From: Alphaproteobacteria bacterium
GTDB lineage: Bacteria; Pseudomonadota; Alphaproteobacteria; Puniceispirillales; Puniceispirillaceae
Direction of reading: 5' to 3'
Assembly: GCA_016780695.1 (NCBI GenBank)
Contig: JADHLK010000009.1
Coordinates: 1 to 19,580, forward strand
DNA length: 19,580 nt
Part shown: one piece after another, positions 6,908 through 13,351 of the stretch
Layout of the letters: each line of letters starts with the position of its first letter
Numbering within the stretch: position 1 is the stretch's first letter
Made by a program: the position numbers and the translations under genes
The notes under the pieces: model-generated
Database searches by the model: none
What the model saw: only the letters and a program-made list of their open reading frames with translations
What the model was told of the DNA's origin: nothing

Positions 6908-6941
6908 GCCCTGATCACCCATTGCAGAGAGAGACTCTTTC

Positions 6942-8789
6942 ATGCCGCGCCTGCCAGCTGATGAGATACGCACACGCATTGCCAAAAAAGATGCCGAAGG
7001 CACAATCCGGCATGGCGGGGAATGGCTGACCATCTGGTCCGACCCTGACTCCCTCAAATCATCAACCGCCAGACAAGAAGAAGCCCGCCACAACGCGGCT
7101 ATCCGGCAGGCAGAGGTCAGTTTGGCAGCCAATATCCGGGCATTATCCGGCCAGACGGATATAGAAGTGTTGTTTCAGGACAATCAAAGCGCGACGCCCG
7201 GTCTCAGTGAGGCGGCAGTGATTCTACCCCGTATTACCGAGCTGCCAATCCCGGCCAGCCTGCGCGGGGAAGCGGATCAGCGGGCCTTGTGCCTCGCCTT
7301 TCCGCGCGGGCCGCTCTCGCTAACCTCAGCCACACAAAACCATATTGAAGACCAGTTCTGGCAGGCACGGGCCGCGGTGCTGGGTATGCAGCGCTATGGC
7401 GGCATCCGCCATAACCTGCTGGCCTTTTATACCAAACAGCTGGCCAGAGCCGGGCTGACGCAAGTCGTGCTGGCCAATGAGATTCTGCTGCGTCAGATAC
7501 TGGTGCAGCTGGCTGCCTGCAATCTGGGGCAGGATAACGGCTTTTTGCTGAATCATGCCGGGCTGGAAATGTGGAACCGGTTTTTGCTTCGCCAGCTGCC
7601 CGGCCTGTTTGAAGAAATGGCAGGTCGGCTGCATGACATGGCTGGCTTTGCCGCTGCCGCCAGCCACTCGGCTGAACGCCTGCTGCCGCATTGGCAAGAG
7701 GCGGCACAGAGCCTGCAACAGCCAGATGACCAACAGCCAGATGACCAGCTGCCAGAACTGGCAGGCGGGCTGGCCGAAAGCATCCAGCAAGAGCAACCCA
7801 AAACAGCGAGCCAGACAGCAGAGCAGGACGCCCGGCAACACCAGCTGCCGGTCAGGCCGTCTGCCGGGCGCGCCTATCCGGTCTTTACAGATGAATTTGA
7901 CCGGGTGGCCGGGATAGAGGATCTGTTATCCGATGTGCAGCTGAAAAAACAGCGCGCCCAGCTGGATGCTGAGCTTGGCAAGCTGGGGGCTGGCACCAGG
8001 CGGCTGGCCGCGCAGCTGGCCCGCTTGCTGGCCACCCGGTTTGAGACCAGCTGGCAATTTGATCAGGCTGAGGGGTTGCTTGATGTTGGCCGTCTGGGGC
8101 GGGTGGTCACCAACCCGTTACAGCCGCTTTCTTTCAAAACCGAACAGCTGAAACCGGCCCTTGATTGCACTGTCAGCCTGCTGGTGGATAATTCCGGCTC
8201 GATGCGCGGGCAGCCCATTCGCCAGGCCGCTCTGGCTGCTGATATGATAGCCGCGATCCTGTCGCTGGCCGGGGTGGAATTTGAAGTGCTGGGCTTTACC
8301 ACTTCTGGCTTTCGCGGCGGCAACAGCTACAAGAAATGGGTGGCCGCCGGACGGCCCGCCAATCCCGGCCGGCTATGCGATCTCTTGCAGGTGATTTACA
8401 AATCAGCTGACCAGCCTTTCCAGCAAGCCCGCCAACAGATTGCCGGGCTGTATGATCCGCCCTTTTTGGCTGAGAATATTGATGGGGAGGCAGTTTTATG
8501 GGCTGCCCGCCGCCTGCTACAACGCCCGCCTGTGCGCAAGCTGCTCCTGGTGCTGTCGGACGGTGCCCCGGCAGATCGGATAACGCTGGAACATAATCAG
8601 GACAGCGACCTGCTGGCCCGCCATCTGGTAGAGGCGGTGCGCCAGTGCCGCAAGCAGGGCATTGAAGTCAGCGCCATCGGGCTGAATTATGATATCAGTC
8701 ATTTCTACCCCAAAAGCCTGCGTCTGGATAACCCGGAAAGCGTGCCGGAATTGCTGCTGGAATCGCTGACCGGGCTGCTGGCCAGATAG
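6942..8789 (+). CDS. cobT: CobT-like cobaltochelatase VWA-domain protein
   Basis: This 615-residue protein is homologous to CobT, which works with the AAA+ ATPase CobS and with CobN to insert cobalt in aerobic B12 synthesis. The N-terminal part carries the family segment N-L-L-A-F-Y-T-K-Q-L-A-R-A-G-L (about 158-172). A Gln/Asp-rich linker (about 255-305) follows, then a C-terminal VWA domain. Its metal site is intact: D416-N-S418-G-S420, with L-S-D540-G-A-P. CobT hallmarks P-A-N-P-G-R-L, I-Y-K-S-A-D and E-N-I-D-G-E-A are all present. A GAGAGAG lies upstream of the ATG, and the gene starts 34 bases after the IclR gene, so the two may be cotranscribed. No cobS or cobN lies in the window, so this could be the housekeeping copy, a paralogue, or a partner of another ATPase. 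Confidence 0.8.
   Translation: MPRLPADEIRTRIAKKDAEGTIRHGGEWLTIWSDPDSLKSSTARQEEARHNAAIRQAEVSLAANIRALSGQTDIEVLFQDNQSATPGLSEAAVILPRITELPIPASLRGEADQRALCLAFPRGPLSLTSATQNHIEDQFWQARAAVLGMQRYGGIRHNLLAFYTKQLARAGLTQVVLANEILLRQILVQLAACNLGQDNGFLLNHAGLEMWNRFLLRQLPGLFEEMAGRLHDMAGFAAAASHSAERLLPHWQEAAQSLQQPDDQQPDDQLPELAGGLAESIQQEQPKTASQTAEQDARQHQLPVRPSAGRAYPVFTDEFDRVAGIEDLLSDVQLKKQRAQLDAELGKLGAGTRRLAAQLARLLATRFETSWQFDQAEGLLDVGRLGRVVTNPLQPLSFKTEQLKPALDCTVSLLVDNSGSMRGQPIRQAALAADMIAAILSLAGVEFEVLGFTTSGFRGGNSYKKWVAAGRPANPGRLCDLLQVIYKSADQPFQQARQQIAGLYDPPFLAENIDGEAVLWAARRLLQRPPVRKLLLVLSDGAPADRITLEHNQDSDLLARHLVEAVRQCRKQGIEVSAIGLNYDISHFYPKSLRLDNPESVPELLLESLTGLLAR
7716..7745 (+). repeat. 15-bp tandem duplication inside the CobT-like gene
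   Basis: Two identical copies of CAACAGCCAGATGAC lie head to tail at 7716-7730 and 7731-7745. In frame they encode Q-Q-P-D-D twice (residues 259-268), in the flexible linker before the VWA domain. An in-frame slippage duplication is the simplest origin. Confidence 0.8.
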
Positions 8790-8809
8790 GCGGCCATGCA
8801 AGACCGCCT
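8788..8809. terminator. Weak hairpin between convergent genes
   Basis: AGGCGG (8788-8793) and CCGCCT (8804-8809) form a 6-bp GC-rich inverted repeat with a ten-base loop. It fills the 19-base gap where the CobT-like gene and the second IclR gene converge. There is no T-tract, so terminator function is uncertain. Confidence 0.3.
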
Positions 8810-9558
8810 CAAACCGATATACCCGGCTGCCAGCCCAGCCCCTTGCTGATCGTAGCAGCAGTTTTCAGCAGCGCCTCAATGATCTGATGGGAAACCTGAT
8901 CGGTCATCTTTGTCGCGCTGATAGCCGCAACCGCCTGGCCAGACATATCCAGCACCGGGGCTGCCACACTACACAGGCCGCGCTCAAAATCGCCGGCATG
9001 GACAATATAATCAGCCTGTTTGTCCTCCAGCCGGTTCTGCTTGATTATCTTGATCATCTGCGGGTCCTGCGCGCCGAAAATACGCCCTATATCAGCCTCT
9101 GATTTGCGCGCCAGCAGCACCCGCCCCATCGCCGTTGTCGCAGCAGGCAAGCGGGTGCCAACATGAATAAGAGAAGACAGGCCATCTGAGGCAGGCTGGC
9201 GCACCAGATAGAGGAGATGACGGCCATCAATCACCCCCAGATGTGCCGACCAATCCAGCTGATCACGCAAGGAAGCCAGTGCCGGCTGGGCTACCTCCAG
9301 CAATTCGCGGCTTGACTGAAACCCCTCACCCAGCCGCAGGACAGCCGGGCCGAGCCGATAATGCTGGCTGTCGCGCATGGTCAAAAGATAGCCCTCTTGA
9401 ACCAGCGTATAAACCGTCCGAAAGGCCGCCGAACGGCTGACCCCGACCCCCCTGGCCAGCTGCGAGAGGGTCAATTCGGGATGCTGCGGCGAGAATAGCT
9501 GCAAAATCGCCAGCCCGCGCAATAGGCCGGGCACCAGATACGGGTCTTTGTCAGTCAT
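8809..9558 (-). CDS. IclR-family transcriptional regulator
   Basis: This 249-residue regulator has an N-terminal winged helix-turn-helix (about 8-65), including L-T-L-S-Q-L-A-R-G-V-G-V-S-R-S-A-A-F-R, and an IclR effector domain (about 75-245). The frame is open to an ATG at 9573, but the ATG at 9558 has GGAG six bases upstream while the earlier one has no good site, so 9558 is chosen. It is clearly distinct from the first IclR protein and lacks the long N-terminal tail. It is divergent from the bicupin-Rieske operon and so is the probable regulator of that operon. The inducer is unknown. Confidence 0.87.
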   Translation of the reverse strand: MTDKDPYLVPGLLRGLAILQLFSPQHPELTLSQLARGVGVSRSAAFRTVYTLVQEGYLLTMRDSQHYRLGPAVLRLGEGFQSSRELLEVAQPALASLRDQLDWSAHLGVIDGRHLLYLVRQPASDGLSSLIHVGTRLPAATTAMGRVLLARKSEADIGRIFGAQDPQMIKIIKQNRLEDKQADYIVHAGDFERGLCSVAAPVLDMSGQAVAAISATKMTDQVSHQIIEALLKTAATISKGLGWQPGISV

Positions 9559-9636
9559 TTTGTTCTCCGGCATGATTATCTGCCCTGTTTTGCCAGTAAA
9601 ACATTCTCTTTACATAAAACACTGTTCGAGAGTTCA
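9559..9636. promoter_or_regulatory. Divergent regulatory region of the second IclR gene and the bicupin operon
   Basis: This short AT-rich gap carries an inverted repeat, TGTTTT (9586-9591) and AAAACA (9598-9603), and a direct repeat of TAAAACA at 9597-9603 and 9615-9621, spaced 18 bases apart. These are reasonable operator half-sites for the adjacent IclR protein. I could not place a convincing -35/-10 pair. The half-sites differ from the GTTC/GAAC array at 5940-5979, suggesting that the two regulators do not share targets. Confidence 0.4.
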
Positions 9637-10623
9637 ATGAGAAGTCAAGAACATAGCGAGGCCATGATGGATTCAATAAACACAGATCACAGTGATTTGC
9701 AGGAACGGTTGCTGTCTCATACCGCCCGTTTCTATGATAAGAGTTTTGACTGGGATGCGTTCCCGTCCAATTCCGGCTTTGAGGAATTGGAGCGGGCGCA
9801 GATGCGCTATATCGGGGCGGGCGGCTCGCCCAAGGTCAATGATGCCTCTACCATGCAACCGGATCATTTCACCTTCTCCCTGATCTATAAGGAGCCGGGC
9901 CGCTATGCTGCCTGTCACAGCCATGAAATAGAAGAGAGCTTTCTGGTTATTTCCGGCGCGCTGGTCGTGGGCTGGGAACAGGAAGGCGAGGTGGTCGAAG
10001 TGACGCTGGGGGCCAAGGATATGATTTTGAATGCCCGCGAAATTGGGCACGGGTTCCGGGTAGACGGGGTAGAGCCGGTTCTGATGTCTATCTCGGTAGA
10101 TGTCGGCAAGCCGCTGCCGCCAGTCTATCATTATCACCCCAAACAGCATCCGAGCGAGCTGGCCCGCCAGTTCGGGGCCCAGCCCGGCAAGACGCTGGCA
10201 TTTGATCGCAAAGGGACGCATCCACTGCAGCAATTAATGGGGCAATTTGTGGTGCGCCATCATGAGCTGCCCGTGATCTGGGAGGCCGCAGGCTTTACCC
10301 GCAAAATCTATGTCGGTGACGCCCCCGGGGCGATCCATCACGATACTTGCCGTAAGGAAATGTGGGGGCTGCCAGCCGGGGTCACACTCAAGCCTTTCAC
10401 CCGCACAGCCGAGGAGGCGGTGATGTGTCTGGAGGGCAGTGTTGAAGTGGTCTGGCTGGATGATGAGGGCCGGGAAAGCTCGGTTGAGCTGGGCCCGCGT
10501 GATCTGGTAAAAACACCAGCAGGTCAGCCCCATTATCTGCGGAACAATTCGGCCGCGGCGGCAACAATCTGGACAATAATCGGCACCACCGGAGAGGATG
10601 GGGCGGTCTATGCCAAAGCGTGA
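9637..10623 (+). CDS. Bicupin domain protein of unknown function
   Basis: This 328-residue cytoplasmic protein has two cupin barrels. The first (about 75-155) has the motif G-R-Y-A-A-C-H94-S-H96-x3-E100 and later H138, a complete 3-His-1-Glu metal site. The second (about 245-318) keeps an acidic residue near E260 and H299 (P-A-G-Q-P-H-Y), but the H-x-H pair is replaced by T-x-T, so it probably does not bind metal in the usual way. The family includes dioxygenases and isomerases, and the sequence alone does not show which. It is the first gene of the plus-strand operon, 18 bases before the next. The start is uncertain: ATG 9637 has GAGAG at a spacing of 4, while ATG 9667 (preceded by ATG 9664) has GAGG at a spacing of 5. 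Confidence 0.72.
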   Translation: MRSQEHSEAMMDSINTDHSDLQERLLSHTARFYDKSFDWDAFPSNSGFEELERAQMRYIGAGGSPKVNDASTMQPDHFTFSLIYKEPGRYAACHSHEIEESFLVISGALVVGWEQEGEVVEVTLGAKDMILNAREIGHGFRVDGVEPVLMSISVDVGKPLPPVYHYHPKQHPSELARQFGAQPGKTLAFDRKGTHPLQQLMGQFVVRHHELPVIWEAAGFTRKIYVGDAPGAIHHDTCRKEMWGLPAGVTLKPFTRTAEEAVMCLEGSVEVVWLDDEGRESSVELGPRDLVKTPAGQPHYLRNNSAAAATIWTIIGTTGEDGAVYAKA

Positions 10624-10641
10624 CCAGCAGGAGAGACCAAG

Positions 10642-10959
10642 ATGACCACAGCTGCACAGGATGGTTTCAAAGATAAAATAGCCGCGGCCCAGCAGACCGC
10701 TGAGGCCCGGCAACGCGCGCATCAGAGCCTTGGCCGCCCCCTCAGTGTCGCCGAGGAAGCCTTGGCGGATGCTCTGATGCAGCTCTATGCAGACGGTGTG
10801 GAAACACCCGAAGCCATAGCTGAGGGGCTGAACAGGCTGGCCATCGCGCCGCTGTCATCCGGCACCGGCAGCTGGACAGCTGAGCTGCTGCATGACGAGC
10901 TGGAAACCCTCAATGCAGATTTGGATGCCGCCTATCAGGAAAATCGGCAGCAATCCTGA
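10642..10959 (+). CDS. Small recombinase-like helix-turn-helix protein
   Basis: This is a 105-residue acidic, largely helical protein. The central part (about 38-88) has the pattern A-L-M-Q-L-Y-A-D-G-V-x-T-P-E-A-I-A-E-G-L-N, then a small loop and a second helix, resembling a resolvase/recombinase-type helix-turn-helix. I recall similar short proteins encoded beside Rieske ring-hydroxylating oxygenases, though without a known function. The ATG is preceded by AGGAG with eight-base spacing. It lies between the bicupin and the Rieske oxygenase genes in one transcription unit, so a regulatory or accessory role for the oxygenase is possible. Its acidity argues against strong DNA binding on its own. 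Confidence 0.6.
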   Translation: MTTAAQDGFKDKIAAAQQTAEARQRAHQSLGRPLSVAEEALADALMQLYADGVETPEAIAEGLNRLAIAPLSSGTGSWTAELLHDELETLNADLDAAYQENRQQS

Positions 10960-10991
10960 TCTGTCAGGAACAGGCGCGGGCGCAGGCCCGC
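10954..10991 (+). promoter_or_regulatory. Two consecutive stem-loops in the leader of the Rieske oxygenase gene
   Basis: TCCTGA (10954-10959) pairs with TCAGGA (10964-10969). GCGGGC (10976-10981) pairs with GCCCGC (10986-10991), again with a four-base loop. The second hairpin ends three bases before the GGGGAG Shine-Dalgarno sequence (10994-10999). There is no T-tract, so mRNA processing, stability or translational control is likelier than termination. Confidence 0.35.
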
Positions 10992-11005
10992 CCGGGGAGA
11001 TGAAA

Positions 11006-12055
11006 ATGGCAACAAAGGCAGAGATGAGAGACCGGATTGAAGCGCGCATCAATGAAGGGCTGCGCGATAAATGGTATCCGGTTGCAAAATCGGTTGAGAT
11101 TCGCTCCGACCGCCCCTATGGAACAGAGGCGCAGGGCGAAAAGCTGGTATTATGGCGCACCGCAGATGGCAGCATCCGCTGTATTGAGGATTTCTGCCCG
11201 CACCGCGGCGCACCGCTGAGCTTTGGCGAGGTGCATGAAGGCCATATTGGCTGCCGCTATCACGGCATCATTGTGGATGGCACCGGTACCGTCCAGCGGG
11301 TTCCGGCCATGCCTGATTGTCCGATGGAAGGCAGCAAGGTTCTGCGCGCCTATCAGGTGCAAGAAGTGGCAGATGCGGTCTTTGTCTTTCTGTCCCAGAA
11401 AGAGACCGACACCGCCCCGGACCTGCCGCTGCCGCAAGAGCTTTCCAATCCGAACTGGACTGGTTTTTTATGTTCTGCTGTCTGGGATGTGAATTACCGT
11501 TATGCGCTGGATAATCTGGCGGACCCCATGCATGGCTGTTTTCTGCACGCTGAGAGCTTCACGCTGGCCTTTGGATCAAAGCAGGATATTCTCGATCTGG
11601 ATCGCAAGGAAGCTGGCTTCAAGGTCAGCCGGGTCGGTCAGGTCGGGGAAAATTTTGACTGGGTGCAATTCCATATTGAGGAAGGGGGGATGTTCTGTTT
11701 CCTGGATATTCCCTATCCGCCTGCTGCTGGGCCGGGTGGCCATATGCGTATCCTTGGCTATGTTACGCCGATGGGCCCGCGCCGCTGCAAGGTGTTTTTC
11801 TGGCGTATGCGAGAAGTGTCCGGCACGGCCCGCGAAAGCTGGCGTTTTCTGTATCGGGCACGGCTGGAAGAACGGCACTGGAATGTGCTGGAACAGGATC
11901 GGGTGATGCTGGAAGGGATGCCAGATGATGCCCGCACGCGTGAGCGGCTTTACCAGCATGATATCGGGGTGGCACATCTGCGCCGGATGCTGACCCGGGC
12001 GGCCCGTTCCCAGCTGGAAGCAGAGGACGGCCAAAAACCGAATGCGGCAGAATGA
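11006..12055 (+). CDS. Rieske non-heme iron oxygenase, alpha subunit
   Basis: This 349-residue oxygenase is of the vanillate demethylase/phthalate dioxygenase-like size class. The N-terminal Rieske cluster is bound by C64-P-H66 and C83-R-Y-H86. The mononuclear iron site is N-L-A-D173-P-M-H176-x4-H181, where H176 and H181 are ligands and D173 links the two centres, completed by D298 in E-Q-D-R-V-M-L-E-G-M. Such enzymes use NADH-derived electrons from a separate reductase to hydroxylate or demethylate aromatic compounds. No beta subunit or reductase gene is present here. The frame is open further upstream, but the ATG at 11006 follows GGGGAG with six-base spacing and starts at a normal position for the family. 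It overlaps the next gene by ATGA. The substrate cannot be read from the sequence. Confidence 0.9.
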   Translation: MATKAEMRDRIEARINEGLRDKWYPVAKSVEIRSDRPYGTEAQGEKLVLWRTADGSIRCIEDFCPHRGAPLSFGEVHEGHIGCRYHGIIVDGTGTVQRVPAMPDCPMEGSKVLRAYQVQEVADAVFVFLSQKETDTAPDLPLPQELSNPNWTGFLCSAVWDVNYRYALDNLADPMHGCFLHAESFTLAFGSKQDILDLDRKEAGFKVSRVGQVGENFDWVQFHIEEGGMFCFLDIPYPPAAGPGGHMRILGYVTPMGPRRCKVFFWRMREVSGTARESWRFLYRARLEERHWNVLEQDRVMLEGMPDDARTRERLYQHDIGVAHLRRMLTRAARSQLEAEDGQKPNAAE

Positions 12056-12780
12056 GTCTGGAAGGGCGGCAAATTCTGCTAACCGGAGCAGCCCGCGGTC
12101 TGGGGGCTGTGCTGGCCCGCCATCTGGCCGAAAGCGGGGCGCAGCTGGTGCTGGCTGATATTCTGGAAGAGGAAGGCCGCGCTCTGGCAGAGACGCTGGG
12201 GGCACAATTTTGCCAGCTTGATTTGCGCCAGCCCGCCAGCATTGAGGCGGTTGCCAGCCAGCTGGACGGGCCGCTGCATGGGCTGGTTAATAATGGGGCG
12301 ATAGCCACGGGCATTGGCGGTATCGGTTTTGAAGATGTTGATATTGATGTCTGGGACAAGGTGCTGGAGGTTAATCTGCGCGGCAGCTGGCTGATGATCC
12401 GGGCCTGTGCCCCGGCTCTGCGCCAGTCTGGTTCCGGCCGTATTGTCAATCTGGCCTCAGATACCGCCCTGTGGGGGGCGCCCAACCTCATCAGCTATGT
12501 TGCCTCAAAAGGCGGGATTATTTCAATGACCCGCTCTCTCGCCCGTGAGCTGGGCAAGGATGGTATCGGGGTGACAGCTGTTGCGCCCGGCATCCTGACA
12601 ACTCCCAGCACTGAATATGTCCCGCAGGAACGCCATCAGCAATATGAAACCGGGCGGGCGGTTCCCGGCAAGCAGCCGCCTGAGGATTTGGCCGCCACCA
12701 TCGCCTTCTTGCTCAGCGAAGCTGCCCTGCCGCTGACCGGGCAGCTGCTGCCGGTCAATCGCGGCTTTGTCTTCGCGTGA
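12052..12780 (+). CDS. Short-chain dehydrogenase/reductase
   Basis: This is a 242-residue classical SDR. It has the nucleotide-binding T-G-A-A-R-G-L-G at 11-18, a D-I acidic position near 36-37 suggesting NAD preference, N-N-G-A at 80-83, and catalytic N108, S136, Y149 and K153 (Y-V-A-S-K). The start codon overlaps the Rieske oxygenase stop (ATGA), so the two proteins are probably made in step. An obvious role is oxidation of the oxygenase product, for example a dihydrodiol or a benzylic or side-chain alcohol. The exact substrate is unknown. The sequence after the catalytic lysine (P-G-I-L-T-T-P near 190) is normal. Confidence 0.88.
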   Translation: MSLEGRQILLTGAARGLGAVLARHLAESGAQLVLADILEEEGRALAETLGAQFCQLDLRQPASIEAVASQLDGPLHGLVNNGAIATGIGGIGFEDVDIDVWDKVLEVNLRGSWLMIRACAPALRQSGSGRIVNLASDTALWGAPNLISYVASKGGIISMTRSLARELGKDGIGVTAVAPGILTTPSTEYVPQERHQQYETGRAVPGKQPPEDLAATIAFLLSEAALPLTGQLLPVNRGFVFA

Positions 12781-13340
12781 CCACAGCTGATGAGATTATC
12801 GCCGGGCTGACCCAGCCCTGGCAGCATGGGACACATTTTGACGGGCGCGGCCTGATAGTGGAGGAGCCGCTGATCCTTGATGGGCTGGAGATTCGCAGCC
12901 TTGATTTTTCCGGTAGCCATTTGCGTGCCGGCCTGCAGGCAAGGGGCACCCGCTTTCTGGGTATGGTCTGGTTCCGCGATGCCAGAATTGACCGGGCTTG
13001 TGAACTCGAACAGGCGCATTTTCGCAACGATCTGCGCGCCGATGGGCTGCAGGCAGACACGCTCAACCTGGCGGCCTGCCGGGTGGATGGGATCTTGTCT
13101 CTGGCCGCAGCAAAGATAGGCAGGCTGGATTTGGCCGGGGCCGTGGTTCTGGCCAATATGACCCTGGAAGACGCAGAAATCACAGAAAGGGCGGACCTGT
13201 CCGGGGCTGAGATTATGGGCGGGCTGTCTGCTGCCGGGGCTGAAATCGCCCAGCTGCAGGATAATGAAGCGCATATTTCCGGGCGCATTTCCGGACATAT
13301 TTCCGGGCATATTTCCGGTCGCCGCCAGCCCCTCGGCTAG
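12777..13340 (+). CDS. Pentapeptide-repeat-like beta-helix protein
   Basis: This 187-residue protein starts at a GTG that overlaps the SDR stop (GTGA). From about residue 35 to 158 it shows a five-residue rhythm of the A/x-D/N-L-x-x kind, including L-D-F-S-G, T-L-N-L-A-A, R-L-D-L-A-G and A-D-L-S-G-A-E-I. This points to a right-handed quadrilateral beta-helix. The C-terminus carries four repeats of (H/R)-I-S-G encoded by a perfect-length DNA repeat. There is no signal peptide or membrane segment. Pentapeptide proteins bind other proteins or act as structural mimics, and a role in an oxygenase operon is not established. Tight overlap with the oxygenase and SDR genes suggests a linked function, perhaps as a scaffold or accessory factor. 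That is inference. Confidence 0.68.
   Translation: MTTADEIIAGLTQPWQHGTHFDGRGLIVEEPLILDGLEIRSLDFSGSHLRAGLQARGTRFLGMVWFRDARIDRACELEQAHFRNDLRADGLQADTLNLAACRVDGILSLAAAKIGRLDLAGAVVLANMTLEDAEITERADLSGAEIMGGLSAAGAEIAQLQDNEAHISGRISGHISGHISGRRQPLG
13272..13319 (+). repeat. 12-bp tandem repeat, four copies, in-frame
   Basis: Four consecutive 12-base units of the form CATATTTCCGGG lie at 13272-13283, 13284-13295, 13296-13307 and 13308-13319, with one or two substitutions each. They encode H-I-S-G, R-I-S-G, H-I-S-G, H-I-S-G at the end of the pentapeptide-like protein. The length is a multiple of three, so copy number can change without shifting the frame. Confidence 0.85.
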
Positions 13341-13351
13341 CCTGACAGAAC

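Noticed and set aside
10892..11005. Upstream extension of the Rieske oxygenase frame
   Set aside because: It overlaps the small HTH-like gene. The added residues are unlike the family, and a well-placed GGGGAG supports the ATG at 11006.
13272..13319. Short tandem repeats considered as a CRISPR array
   Set aside because: The units are 12 bases, contiguous without spacers, in frame with a coding sequence, and no cas gene is nearby.
13341..13351. Terminator between the convergent pentapeptide and monooxygenase genes
   Set aside because: The gap is only 11 bases and shows no inverted repeat or T-tract.
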